DNA of 64,000 nucleotides from Candidatus Eiseniibacteriota bacterium. Lineage in GTDB: Bacteria > Eisenbacteria > RBG-16-71-46. Numbering within the stretch: position 1 is the first letter of the stretch; each line of letters opens with the position of its first letter. The DNA is taken from assembly GCA_016215625.1 (NCBI GenBank), contig JACRIW010000100.1, positions 1 to 64,000 of the forward strand, given 5' to 3'. Shown one piece after another: positions 54,016 to 63,084 of the stretch. The notes beneath the pieces are model-generated. The model had not been told where the DNA came from and made no database searches. It was given only the letters and a program-made list of their open reading frames with translations. The position numbers were made by a program, and so were the translations under genes.

Positions 54016-55272
54016 CTAGTGCCCGTGACCGCCCGCGCCCTCTAACACGTCCACCACGCGGACGACCGGGTAACGCGCGAGGAAGTTCTGCACCGCGAAG
54101 CCGAACAGCCCGACGAAGCCGAGCGTCACGCCGATCTCCGGCAGGCCGACCCACACGTGTTCGGCGTTCAGCGACGGCATCACGAGCACGTGACGCTCGA
54201 CCCAGATGCCGACCATCGCGATGACCGCGAACGTCGACAGCAGCGCCGGGTTCGTCTTGCTCGTCTTGTTGAGCATGCCGAGGAACGGGATCACGAAGAT
54301 GAGCGTGAAGGCGACGAACGACAGCGTCCGCCACGGCTCCTCGAAGCGCACGAACACCCACCACGTCTCTTCGGGCATGTTCGCGTACCAGATCGGCAGG
54401 TACTGCGACCAGAAGAGGTAGCCCCAGAACACGCACCAGGCGAACAGCACCTTGCCGATGTCCCAGAACATGTTGCTCGTGATGTAGGCCTCGAGCTTGT
54501 AGCGCGAGCGCAGCTGGGTCGCGAGCAGGCTCGTCATGGCGACGGCGGTGATGAACGCACCGGCGTACACCCACCAGCCGAACAGGCCGCTCACCCAGTT
54601 GGGCGTCAGCGCCATGATGAAGTCCCACGCCATCACCGTGAACGACACCACGAACAGCAGCGCGAGCTGCGGCGCGAGGTGCGCGGCTTCGTGGCGGGCG
54701 GACTCGAACTCGGCCTGGTCGCCCTTCCAGTTCGCGGTCAGCTTGTCGTACTCGGCCTTGAGCCGGCCGTCGACGTACGGCTTGATCGCCTGCAGGTCGC
54801 GGCGCATCGAGACGTGCACGAGCTTCTTGGCGAGCACCCAGAACAGGATCAGGCCGCCCAGCGTGCGAACGTACAGGAACGGCACGTTGAGGAACGGCGC
54901 CTGGCGCGGCTCGACGTGCTTCACCCACGGCAGGTAGGTCCAGATGCCGCCGACGAGCAGCACGGCCATGGTGGCGATGCCGAACGGCAGGTACGCCGAG
55001 AACGACTCGGCGATGCGCATGATGGGTCCGCCCCAGCGGCCGTTGGCGAGCCGGATGGCGCACGCGAGCGCGATGCCGCCCATGGCGATGCCGAGGAAGT
55101 AGAGCGTGTTGATCGTCCACGCGCCCCACGCCCGCAGCGGGTTCGTGAGGAACAGGTAACCGAACGCCACCAGCCCGACCACGATCAGCACGATCCAGAT
55201 CTGTCGCTTCTGGGCGCTCGGCTGGACCGGCAGCTTGCTGGCGATATCCCGGAGAACGGCCTCGTGGCTCAT
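54016..55272 (-). CDS. actF: Alternative complex III subunit F (quinol:cytochrome c oxidoreductase)
   Basis: 418 residues with about ten membrane helices, the NrfD/PsrC-like quinone-interacting subunit homologous to ActC. The complex oxidises menaquinol and passes electrons to cytochrome c or a terminal oxidase, replacing bc1. It has the family features NPLRAWGAWTINTLYFLGIAMGGIAL and WVLAKKLVHVSMRRDL, and a His-rich end (GGHGH). The ATG overlaps the actE stop by 4 bases. It is the last gene of the operon. No cytochrome oxidase genes follow, unlike in Rhodothermus, where a caa3 oxidase comes next. Confidence 0.9.
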   Translation of the reverse strand: MSHEAVLRDIASKLPVQPSAQKRQIWIVLIVVGLVAFGYLFLTNPLRAWGAWTINTLYFLGIAMGGIALACAIRLANGRWGGPIMRIAESFSAYLPFGIATMAVLLVGGIWTYLPWVKHVEPRQAPFLNVPFLYVRTLGGLILFWVLAKKLVHVSMRRDLQAIKPYVDGRLKAEYDKLTANWKGDQAEFESARHEAAHLAPQLALLFVVSFTVMAWDFIMALTPNWVSGLFGWWVYAGAFITAVAMTSLLATQLRSRYKLEAYITSNMFWDIGKVLFAWCVFWGYLFWSQYLPIWYANMPEETWWVFVRFEEPWRTLSFVAFTLIFVIPFLGMLNKTSKTNPALLSTFAVIAMVGIWVERHVLVMPSLNAEHVWVGLPEIGVTLGFVGLFGFAVQNFLARYPVVRVVDVLEGAGGHGH

Positions 55273-55838
55273 CGCGGACTGACTTTCTGCTGATGGCGGA
55301 TGTAATGGACGAGGTCCCACGCGTCGTGGGCCGAGAGCGCGTTGCCGAACGACGGCATCACGACTCCACCGTGGCGCATGTACGAGTAGATGAAGCCGTC
55401 CGTGCGCTCGCGCGTCGCCTGCGCGAGCAGGTCGGGCGGAGGCATGAACTGCGCGGCCACCGGGCCGTCACCCATCATGGTCTTGCCGTGGCACGTCCAG
55501 CAGATCGTGTGGAACAGCGTGTCGCCGCGGACGACCGAAGCCTCGTCCGAGGGGAACGGCTCCTTGATCGCGAGCGAGGCGGCCGGATCGTAGGGCGCTT
55601 CGCCGATGTACAGGTCGCGGCCGATGCTGGCCACGGACAGCGAGTCCGGGCCGCGGAACGGGCGCGCCTTCGGGTTGAGCGGATCGCCACGCTGCGGGTC
55701 GAGTACGATCGTCTGCCGCATGTCGCGGATCGGGTAATACGACAGGTGCGTGAGCGACTTGGTGAGGTCCTGGCAGCCCTGCTGGAAGGAGACCGACCAG
55801 AGCGCGAGGAAGGCGAGCAGGAGCTTGGCCTTAAGCAT
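55269..55838 (-). CDS. actE: Alternative complex III subunit E, mono-haem cytochrome c
   Basis: 189 residues: an N-terminal hydrophobic anchor ending FQQGCQ (an imperfect lipobox), then a class I cytochrome c with one haem site CWTCH at about residues 113-117 and MPSFGN supplying the axial Met. It has the ActE-specific opening YYPIRDMRQTIVLDPQ. It accepts electrons from the complex on the periplasmic side. The ribosome site GAGGAGG lies inside the end of actD, whose stop overlaps this gene by 8 bases. Confidence 0.92.
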   Translation of the reverse strand: MLKAKLLLAFLALWSVSFQQGCQDLTKSLTHLSYYPIRDMRQTIVLDPQRGDPLNPKARPFRGPDSLSVASIGRDLYIGEAPYDPAASLAIKEPFPSDEASVVRGDTLFHTICWTCHGKTMMGDGPVAAQFMPPPDLLAQATRERTDGFIYSYMRHGGVVMPSFGNALSAHDAWDLVHYIRHQQKVSPR

Positions 55839-56379
55839 GGACCTGCACCTCCTCGGCCGCGTGGCCCTTCATGAGCTGTTCGATCTTCGCGGCCTCGGCG
55901 GCGGTGCACGGCACCCAGATGCCGATGCGGTCCTCCTGGAAGCGCGGGTCGTAGGGCGCGACCTGCTTGAGCTGCGGCAGGCGGCCGAGCGCCAGCATGC
56001 CGAGCAGGTTGGACAGGCCGGCGATGAGGATCATGGACTCGTACCCGAGCACGGTCATGGGCGGAACCGAGAAGAGTTCCTTGCCGCCGATGACGAGCGG
56101 CCACGAGGCGATCGAGTAGAAACAGAGGGCGAAGCCGCCCGTCACGCCGAGGAAGCCGCCGACGGCGGTGACCCAGCGCACGAGCGAGGGCCCCTGCTCC
56201 ATCGCGTGCTCGATCTCGTGATGCGGCACGGGCGAGAACACGTTGAGGTTCTTGTGGCCGGCGCCGCGCAGCGCCGTCACGGCGTCGGTCGCGTCGTCCA
56301 CATAGTACCAGATGCCCATCACGCCGTGGAACTTCGGCGCGGGGGGATTGAGCATCCCGTCGAGGATCTTGTTGAGCAT
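55831..56379 (-). CDS. actD: Alternative complex III subunit D (DUF3341)
   Basis: 182 residues matching DUF3341. A small alpha/beta domain (FHGVMGIWYYVDDATDAVTA, residues 17-36) is followed by two membrane helices (VTAVGGFLGVTGGFALCFYSI and MILIAGLSNLLGMLAL). A conserved C-terminal segment DPRFQEDRIGIWVP comes before the end. It is a structural membrane subunit with no cofactor. The ATG shares one base with the actC stop (TGATG). Confidence 0.92.
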   Translation of the reverse strand: MLNKILDGMLNPPAPKFHGVMGIWYYVDDATDAVTALRGAGHKNLNVFSPVPHHEIEHAMEQGPSLVRWVTAVGGFLGVTGGFALCFYSIASWPLVIGGKELFSVPPMTVLGYESMILIAGLSNLLGMLALGRLPQLKQVAPYDPRFQEDRIGIWVPCTAAEAAKIEQLMKGHAAEEVQVHA

Positions 56380-57752
56380 CAGTGCGCCCTCCTCTTCGGC
56401 ATCGGGAGGGTCTCCTTGATCTCGGCGATCGAGAAGGCCGGCAGCACGCGCACGAACACGAGGAAGAACATGAAGAACCACGCGAAGGATCCGACGATGA
56501 GCGCGAGCTCCGTGATCGAGATCCGGTAGTAGAACCAGTTCGCGGGGTTGAACGTGCGGGTGAGCGACGTGACGATGATGACGAAGCGTTCGAACCACAT
56601 GCCGATGTTCACGAAGATGCTGAGCACCAGCAGGGCCGTCATGTTCCGCCGCACCGACTTGAACCAGAGCGACATCGGGAAGATGACGTTGCAAGAGAAC
56701 ATGATCCAGAACGCCCACCAGTAGTGGCCGGTGGCGCGGAACCAGAACACGTCGCGCTCGGCCGCGCTGGGTCCGTACCAGGCCATGAAGAACTCAGTCA
56801 GGTACGAGTAGCCGACCATGCAGCTCGTGAGCAGCACGAGCTTGGCGAGCTTCTCCATGTGGTCGATCGTGACCAGGTGCTGCAGGCCGAAGCCCTTGCG
56901 GATGATCACGAGCAGGAAGATCACCATGCCGACGCCGGAGAAGATCGCGCCCGCGACGAAGTACGGGGCGAAGAGCGTCGAGTGCCAGCCGGGCGTCTGC
57001 GCCATCGCGAAGTCCCACGACACGACGCTGTGCACGGAGAACACGAGCGGGGTCGCGAGCGCGGCGAAGAACAGGTACGCCCCGTAGAAGTGCTTCCACT
57101 GATAGTTCGCGCCGGTCCAGCCGAACGAGAAGATCGTGTAGATGAGCTTCAGGATCGGATGCTTGGCCCGGTCACGCGCCGCGGCGCAGTCCGGGATCAG
57201 GCCGACGAGGAAGAAGATGCTCGACACGGTCAGGTACGTGTTCACGGCGAACACGTCCCACTCGAGCGGCGAACGGATGTTCGTCCACAGCTGGCGCTGG
57301 TTCGGGTACGGGAAAAGCCAGTAGTCGAACCACGGACGGCCCGTGTGGATGGCCGGGAACATCGCGGCGGTCAGCACCCCGAACACGGTCATCGCCTCGG
57401 CGATGCGGTAGACCGCGCGCCGGAAGTGCGACCGGAACAGGAAGAGCACGGCGGACACGAGCGTGCCGCAGTGCGCGATGCCGACCCAGAACACGAAGTT
57501 CGTGATGTCGACGGCCCACATGACGGGGCGCATGAAGCCGGAGACGCCCCAGCCGTGCACGATCAGGTTTCGCACGGCGGCGAGCGCGACGGCGAGCACC
57601 ACGAGGTCGAACAGGAACAGCGCCCACCAGACCTTGCCCGGCCAGGCCACCATGCTCAGGACGTCGTCGTTGAGCGATTTCTGGGTGACCGGGCGGTCCG
57701 GAACGTCGTTCACGCCGTCCACGGCGATATTCTTCAGGGTCGTCGAGCTCAC
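56379..57752 (-). CDS. actC: Alternative complex III subunit C (NrfD-like quinol-binding)
   Basis: 457 residues with about ten membrane helices of the NrfD/PsrC type. It is expected to hold the quinol site together with the iron-sulphur part of ActB. Motifs include FWVGIAHCGTLVSAVLFLFR, the NWRSPLEWD-like NIRSPLEWDVFAV, and SWDFAMAQTPGWHSTLFAPYF. The GTG start sits in a GTGA overlap with the actB stop. As in known complexes it is paired with a second paralogue, ActF, in the same operon. Confidence 0.94.
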   Translation of the reverse strand: MSSTTLKNIAVDGVNDVPDRPVTQKSLNDDVLSMVAWPGKVWWALFLFDLVVLAVALAAVRNLIVHGWGVSGFMRPVMWAVDITNFVFWVGIAHCGTLVSAVLFLFRSHFRRAVYRIAEAMTVFGVLTAAMFPAIHTGRPWFDYWLFPYPNQRQLWTNIRSPLEWDVFAVNTYLTVSSIFFLVGLIPDCAAARDRAKHPILKLIYTIFSFGWTGANYQWKHFYGAYLFFAALATPLVFSVHSVVSWDFAMAQTPGWHSTLFAPYFVAGAIFSGVGMVIFLLVIIRKGFGLQHLVTIDHMEKLAKLVLLTSCMVGYSYLTEFFMAWYGPSAAERDVFWFRATGHYWWAFWIMFSCNVIFPMSLWFKSVRRNMTALLVLSIFVNIGMWFERFVIIVTSLTRTFNPANWFYYRISITELALIVGSFAWFFMFFLVFVRVLPAFSIAEIKETLPMPKRRAH

Positions 57753-60700
57753 GCGTGGCCCTCGTTCGTGGTTTCACGCTGGATCTTCTGCAGGTACGTC
57801 ACGCCCGGACGCGTGTGCAGCTCTTCGAGCACCCAGTACTTGCGCTCGCCGTAGCTCTTCGCGTGCACGGCGCTCGCGGGATCCGCGAGGTCGCCGAACG
57901 TGATGGCCTGCGTGGGGCAGCTCTGCGAGCAGGCGGTCTGGATCTCGCCGTCACGCAGTTCGCGCTTCTCGTCGCGCGCGTTGCCCTTGCCTTCCAGAAT
58001 GCGCTGGACGCACATCGTGCACTTCTCCATGACGCCCTTCGAGCGCACGGTCACGTCCGGGTTGAGCTGCCAGTTGAGCGGCTCGGGGAAGGCGAACGTC
58101 GTCTTCTCCGGCGCCGAGTAGTCGAACCAGTTGAACGAGCGCGCCTTGTACGGGCAGTTGTTGGAGCAGTACCGCGTGCCGACGCAGCGGTTGTACACCT
58201 GGCCGTTGAGGCCCTCGGAGGTGTGGTAGGTCGCGTAGACCGGGCACACCATCTCGCACGGCGCGTCACTGCAGTGCTGGCACATGCTGGGCAGGAAGCG
58301 CACGTCGTTCGCGCCGCCGCCGAGCTTGTCCTCGAAGCGGTCGATGCGGATCCACGCCATCTCGCGGCCCTTCTTGATCAGCTCGGGCCCGACGACGGGG
58401 ATGTTGTTCTCGGCGTAGCACGCGACCACGCAGGCCGCGCAGCCGTTGCACGCGTTCAGGTCGATCGCCATCGCCCAGCGGTGCTTGGCGTTCTTGCCGT
58501 AGCTGCCCGCGGACACCGGCTCCGACTTCGGGTGTCGGACCTTCTCCTTCGGCTCGAACGCCGAGATGGAGTGCGCCGGCGGCACGTACCCTTCGGGCCG
58601 CGCGAGCGGCTCGGTGTACTTGCCGGGCTTGGTCTGCACGTCCTCGGAGAGGATGCCGCCCTTCTCGGTGAGGCGGCCGAGCGAGTGACCGGCGTGTTCG
58701 CCGTGCCCGCCCGCGAGGAGCGCGGAGACCGGGATGATCTGCGCGAGCTCGCGCTCGTGCTGGTTCTTCTCGGCCTGCTGCAGGTACAGGCCCATCGCCT
58801 TCGAGCCCTTGGCCAGCTTCGCGCGCGCGCCCTGGTAGGCCAGCGCGCCGCTCGCGGCGTCGGTGCCCTCGGGGAGCAGCGCCAGCGCGTTCACGCCGCG
58901 CGCCTGCGCGTAGCGGCCGTAGGCCGTGTGGCCCTGTCCCAGACCGAGCGCGACGGCGTCCTTGCGGATGCCGGAGTACAGGTAGGCCGGAACCTCGACC
59001 TTGCCCGCGCTCGTCTCGATCACGATCGCGTCGCCGTCCTCGACCCCGAGCTTCTTGGCGGTCTCGGGATGAATCTCGGCCCAGGATCCCCACACGGCCT
59101 TGGAGGTCATGTCGGGGAGTTCCTGCAGCCACGGCTTGTTCGCGCCGCGGCCGTCGTAGAAGTTGTTCGAGGGAGTCACCACGAGCGCGAAGTCGCCTTC
59201 GGCCGTCGCGGGCGCGGCGAACGCCGGCGCGCCGTTCCAGCGCACGGACGTGTTCGCGGCGTCTTCCCAAACACCGCCCGCCGCCACCGTCTCGTCCCAG
59301 AACAGCTCGAACGTACGGCCGGCGCCGAAGCGCGCGTGCTGCGCCTTCCAGCGGGCCTTGAGGTCGTCGAACGCCGTGGCGCCCCAGCCGCCCGTCACGT
59401 TGGCCGCGGTGGCCAGCGCGATGAGCGTGTCGCCCATCGGGCGCGAGTCGAACATCGGCAGCGGGCGCATCGCCGGCTGCTGCAGCGACCACACACCCTT
59501 CGCGGTCTGCGCGTCGCCCCAGCTCTCGAGCGCGTGCGCCGAAGGCCGGATCACGTCGCAGAGCGCCGCGGTCTCGTCGAGCGTGCCCGACAGCGAGACC
59601 TTGAAGCCGACCGTGCCGAAGCTCTCCGCGAACTTCGTCCACGCGGGCGTGGAGTACGCGGGGTTCGTGCCGTGCACGAACGCCACGTCGAACGCACCGC
59701 CGGCCATCTCGCCGACGAGCGCTCCGAACTCCGCGAACGACGCGAGGCCGTCGAGGTTCAGCGGACGGTCGAACAGCACCGTGCTGCCGACGTTGCCGGC
59801 GGCGTAGTTGAGCAGGTTCACCGCGGCGACGAGCGCCGTGGCGTTCGCGCCCTGCGTCGCGATGCCGCCCGCGACCGCGAGCGACTTGCCCGAGTGCTTC
59901 GCGAACAGCCGCGCGAGGCGCTGCACGTCCTCGGCCTTCACGTCGGTCTGCGCCGCGACCGCTTCCGGCGTGAACGCCGAGACGGCCGACAGCAGCGCGC
60001 CGCGCTCGCCGAGCGCGGGCCCGAGATTCTCGGACAGGATCACTTGCGCCATGCCGAGCGCGAGCGAGAGCTCGGCTCCGGCCTTCACGGCCACCCACTC
60101 GTCGGCGTTGGCGCCGGTGAGCGAGAGACGCGGCTCGACGGCGACGAAGTGCCCGGCGCCGTCCTCGTGCTTCGCACGCATCGCGGCGAATCCGCGCGCC
60201 TGCGAGACGGGCTGACCGAACGTCTCGAGGAAGTCCGCGCCGAACGACACGACGCAGCGCGCGTTCTCGAACGCGTAGCGCGGCACCGCGGCGAGTCCGA
60301 ACGTCTTCGCGTTCGCGGCCTTCACGGCTTCGTAGCCGAACGGCTCCCACATGACGTGGCGGGCGCCGGCGGCGGCGGCCCACTCGGAGGCGAGCGCGCG
60401 CTGCGAACCTGACTCGAGCCCCGTGAGGAGGAGCGTCTTGCCCTTCGCGGCGGCGAGCTTCTCGCCCACCATGGCGATCGCCTCGTCCCAAGTGACGTTC
60501 TTCCACGTGGAGCCGTTGCGCACCATGGGCGACTTCACGCGATCGGGATCGTAGAGCCCCTGCAGGCTCGACTGGCCGCGGGCGCACAGGCCGCCCTGGC
60601 CGATCGGGTGCTTGGGATTGCCTTCGATCTTGATGGCGCGGCCTTCACGCGCGCGCACCACGATGCCGCACCCGACGGGGCACTCGCGGCAGGTGCTGGC

Positions 60701-60859
60701 GTAGAAGTACGGCACGCCCGGCAGGATGTCGTCCGGCGCGACGAGGTACGGATAGAGCTTGTCCGCCGGGGGCTTGGCGCAACCTGCGGCGGCGCCGGCC
60801 ACACCGACACCGACCAGCTTCAGGAAGTCGCGACGGCTGAAGACCACGGAATCCGACAT
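57749..60859 (-). CDS. actB: Alternative complex III subunit B (molybdopterin-like and Fe-S fusion)
   Basis: 1036 residues. A Tat signal (SRRDFLKLVGVGVAG) runs into a lipobox AAGC, so the mature protein should be a lipid-anchored periplasmic subunit. Residues about 50-700 have the molybdopterin oxidoreductase fold. The last 240 (from about 795) form a ferredoxin-like module with four cysteine clusters (CNGCAACVVAC, CQHCSDAPCEMVC, CVGTRYCSNNCP, CTMC...CSQSCP). In characterised complexes the large domain carries no molybdenum and the C-terminal part binds three 4Fe-4S and one 3Fe-4S clusters. Here the N-terminal domain still shows a full C-x2-C-x3-C...C motif (CRECPVGCG). It follows actA by 7 bases. 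Confidence 0.94.
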   Translation of the reverse strand: MSDSVVFSRRDFLKLVGVGVAGAAAGCAKPPADKLYPYLVAPDDILPGVPYFYASTCRECPVGCGIVVRAREGRAIKIEGNPKHPIGQGGLCARGQSSLQGLYDPDRVKSPMVRNGSTWKNVTWDEAIAMVGEKLAAAKGKTLLLTGLESGSQRALASEWAAAAGARHVMWEPFGYEAVKAANAKTFGLAAVPRYAFENARCVVSFGADFLETFGQPVSQARGFAAMRAKHEDGAGHFVAVEPRLSLTGANADEWVAVKAGAELSLALGMAQVILSENLGPALGERGALLSAVSAFTPEAVAAQTDVKAEDVQRLARLFAKHSGKSLAVAGGIATQGANATALVAAVNLLNYAAGNVGSTVLFDRPLNLDGLASFAEFGALVGEMAGGAFDVAFVHGTNPAYSTPAWTKFAESFGTVGFKVSLSGTLDETAALCDVIRPSAHALESWGDAQTAKGVWSLQQPAMRPLPMFDSRPMGDTLIALATAANVTGGWGATAFDDLKARWKAQHARFGAGRTFELFWDETVAAGGVWEDAANTSVRWNGAPAFAAPATAEGDFALVVTPSNNFYDGRGANKPWLQELPDMTSKAVWGSWAEIHPETAKKLGVEDGDAIVIETSAGKVEVPAYLYSGIRKDAVALGLGQGHTAYGRYAQARGVNALALLPEGTDAASGALAYQGARAKLAKGSKAMGLYLQQAEKNQHERELAQIIPVSALLAGGHGEHAGHSLGRLTEKGGILSEDVQTKPGKYTEPLARPEGYVPPAHSISAFEPKEKVRHPKSEPVSAGSYGKNAKHRWAMAIDLNACNGCAACVVACYAENNIPVVGPELIKKGREMAWIRIDRFEDKLGGGANDVRFLPSMCQHCSDAPCEMVCPVYATYHTSEGLNGQVYNRCVGTRYCSNNCPYKARSFNWFDYSAPEKTTFAFPEPLNWQLNPDVTVRSKGVMEKCTMCVQRILEGKGNARDEKRELRDGEIQTACSQSCPTQAITFGDLADPASAVHAKSYGERKYWVLEELHTRPGVTYLQKIQRETTNEGHA

Positions 60860-60866
60860 GGGTCCT

Positions 60867-61397
60867 CTAGTGGTGACAGACCAGGCAGTCCATGGTCGCC
60901 GGACGCTTCTGGTCGTTGAGGTTCTGGCGGTGGCAGCTGACGCACCACCCCATCTTCAGCGACGAATACTGGTAGACCACGTCCATCTCCTGCACCGGCC
61001 CGTGGCATTCCTGGCACTGGAAACCGGACTGCACGTGGCGCTTGTGGTTGAAGCGCACGTGATCGGGCAGGTAGTGGACCTTGACCCACGGGATCTGCTC
61101 ACCGCGGTCCCAGAAGCCCGTGAGCTTGATGATCTCGGGGCGATCGGCGACGGCGATCTTGTGGCAGCCCATGCACGTGCTCATCGCGGGGATGTTCGCC
61201 CACTGCGACTTGTACGCGCCGTAATGGCAGAACCTGCAATCCATCTGCAGTTTGCCGGCGTGGATCTTGTGGCTGAATTTGATGGGCTGCGCCGGCCCCT
61301 TGTTGGCGCCCATCGGGACGCTGAACGACTGCGAAAGGGCGACGCTGGCGACCGCGAGGGTCGCGAAGACGAGTACTGCGGCGATGGTCTTGTTCAT
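60867..61397 (-). CDS. actA: Alternative complex III subunit A, pentahaem cytochrome c
   Basis: 176 residues with an N-terminal anchor or signal (TIAAVLVFATLAVASVALS) and exactly five CxxCH haem sites: CRFCH, CMGCH, CQECH, CVSCH, CLVCH, the last at the C-terminus. The N-terminal motif IKFSHKIHAGKLQMDC matches ActA. It relays electrons within the complex on the periplasmic side. It is the first gene of actABCDEF. No ribosome site is visible before its ATG, consistent with the promoter lying only about 12 bases upstream. Confidence 0.95.
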   Translation of the reverse strand: MNKTIAAVLVFATLAVASVALSQSFSVPMGANKGPAQPIKFSHKIHAGKLQMDCRFCHYGAYKSQWANIPAMSTCMGCHKIAVADRPEIIKLTGFWDRGEQIPWVKVHYLPDHVRFNHKRHVQSGFQCQECHGPVQEMDVVYQYSSLKMGWCVSCHRQNLNDQKRPATMDCLVCHH

Positions 61398-61408
61398 GGC
61401 CGTGCGGC

Positions 61409-61437
61409 ACCCTAGGGAAGTGTCCCCGACGTGTCAA
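61409..61437 (-). promoter_or_regulatory. Promoter of the act operon
   Basis: A consensus TTGACA (61437-61432), 17 bases, then TAGGGT (61414-61409) on the minus strand, followed by GCCGCACGGCC and the actA ATG at 61397. The start site would be about 5 bases before the ATG. This is the best -35/-10 pair of the window. Confidence 0.65.
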
Positions 61438-61530
61438 CCGGATTGTGAACGTTGGCACGAAGTCCGGGCCAACTCGTGAGCGGGCCGAGCGCTGACTCCC
61501 TCCTGAACCTTCTCCTGCCGTCCGTGACCC

Positions 61531-63036
61531 TCAGAGTTTCTTCCCCGGCGCGACGCTCTTGAGCCAGTCGCCGGTGATCACGCGCTCGTCGAGTTCGCGG
61601 CCGTTGAGGATCGCCGCGTCGTCGAGCGAAATCGCCATCGGTCCGAGCCTGCCGATCATCACGTTGAAGACACCGGCCGAGGGCGCCTGCCCCACGACGA
61701 CGCGGTCCGGCACCGGGTTCGCGCGGCGCGCGTCCTGCAGCGGCCGCAGCGAGCGCGCGAGCGCGACGAGCTTGAGGTCGTTCGCGTCCCCGATCGCCTT
61801 GCTCTGGCCGAGGAACTGGATGAGACGCTCCGGCGACTGCCGGACGAACGCCGCGAACAGCACCGTGCCCGAGGTCGCGCCGTTCGCCGGCGGGACGACG
61901 ACGTGCCCGACCCACGCGGGCCAGCCGCCGACGGTCTCGACCGAGCCGGACGCGCTGGCGATGCGGCCGTCGCGCTTGAGCGCGGCGACGTACTCGAGCG
62001 GCGACAGCGTGCCGGCGTTGGGCGCGAGCGTGACCTGCGCGAACGCGGCCTTCGACGGCTCCTGCGCCACGAGCGACGAGTGGCTGTTCTGCTTCGCCCA
62101 GCCCTCGGGGAAGAGCAGTTCGAAGCCCATGCCCGGCTGGTAGAAGCGCGCGCCGTCGAAGTAGCCACCGCGCGGGTCCTCGCCGAACACGACGCCGCGC
62201 AGGCGGTCCATGTACGGCTTCTGCTGCACGAGCAGTCCCGTGCGCGTCCCCACCGCGGCCTCGGCGAGCGCCGTGGTGCGCGCTTCGCGATCGCCCGGAT
62301 CGGGATGCGTGCTCAGGTAGAAGGGCAGGGAACTGCCGCCACGTTCGCCGATGCGCTTGAGCATCGCGTACGTCGCCGGGATCTCGCGCGGGTCGTAGCC
62401 CGCGGCGACCGCGTACTTGATGCCGAGTGCGTCCGACTGGCTCTCGTCGTCGCGGCTGTACTTGAGCATGAGCAGCCCGAGCGCCTGCTCGGCCGCCCCG
62501 CTGTAACGCGCGAACGTCTCCGAGAACGCGCCCGCGAGCCCGAGGCCGAGCCCGGCGAGCTGCTGCTGCGTGATGTGCTTGGCCGAGTGGCGCGCGGTCA
62601 CGTGCCCGATCTCATGCCCGAGCACGCCCGCGAGCTGCGCCTCGCTGTTCAGGTGCGCGAGGATGCCGCGCGTGATGTAGATGTAGCCGCCCGGCATGGC
62701 GAAGGCGTTGACCACCGGGTCGTCGAGCACGGTGAAATGCCAGTCGAGGTTCGGCAGCTCGCTCACACGGGCGAGCTTCTTCCCCACGCTGTCCACGTAC
62801 GCCTGCAGCTTCGCGTCGTCGTACTGGCCGTACTCCGCGAGCGTCGCGGCGTAACCGTCGCGTCCGATCTGCACTTCCTGGTCGGCGGAGACGAGCGAGA
62901 GCTCACGTTTGCCGGTGACGGGATTGACCGCGCAGCCGGTGAGCACGAGCAACGCGAGCGATGCGGAGAGTGCGGCGAACGCGGCGAGAGCGCGACACGC
63001 GCCGTGTGTGCGACCCAGTCCGGGAGCCGTGGACAA
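61531..63036 (-). CDS. M48 family zinc metalloprotease lipoprotein
   Basis: About 501 residues: a lipoprotein signal with lipobox LTGC (Cys about 35), then an M48 peptidase domain with HEIGHVTARH near 141-150 and the third ligand Glu in SRDDESQSDALG. The C-terminal half (from GMGFELLFPEGW) is a beta domain often found after M48 in BepA/LoiP-like outer-membrane quality-control proteases. I prefer the TTG at 63036, which has AAGGAGG five bases upstream, over the ATG at 63060, which would put that ribosome site inside the coding region. The latter would add 8 residues. It lies 48 bases after the E1/rhodanese gene and is probably co-transcribed with it. Confidence 0.9.
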   Translation of the reverse strand: MSTAPGLGRTHGACRALAAFAALSASLALLVLTGCAVNPVTGKRELSLVSADQEVQIGRDGYAATLAEYGQYDDAKLQAYVDSVGKKLARVSELPNLDWHFTVLDDPVVNAFAMPGGYIYITRGILAHLNSEAQLAGVLGHEIGHVTARHSAKHITQQQLAGLGLGLAGAFSETFARYSGAAEQALGLLMLKYSRDDESQSDALGIKYAVAAGYDPREIPATYAMLKRIGERGGSSLPFYLSTHPDPGDREARTTALAEAAVGTRTGLLVQQKPYMDRLRGVVFGEDPRGGYFDGARFYQPGMGFELLFPEGWAKQNSHSSLVAQEPSKAAFAQVTLAPNAGTLSPLEYVAALKRDGRIASASGSVETVGGWPAWVGHVVVPPANGATSGTVLFAAFVRQSPERLIQFLGQSKAIGDANDLKLVALARSLRPLQDARRANPVPDRVVVGQAPSAGVFNVMIGRLGPMAISLDDAAILNGRELDERVITGDWLKSVAPGKKL

Positions 63037-63084
63037 ATGTTCCTCCTTGGAAGCGTGCATCGTGGGGCGGAAAACGCTGCGGCT

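Noticed and set aside
57755-60412. 885-codon plus-strand reading opposite actB
   Set aside because: Antisense shadow of a well-supported ActB gene.
57749-60859. ActB as a catalytic molybdenum oxidoreductase such as formate dehydrogenase or polysulphide reductase
   Set aside because: The operon has the full ActA-F set, and the C-terminal Fe-S fusion is diagnostic of ActB.
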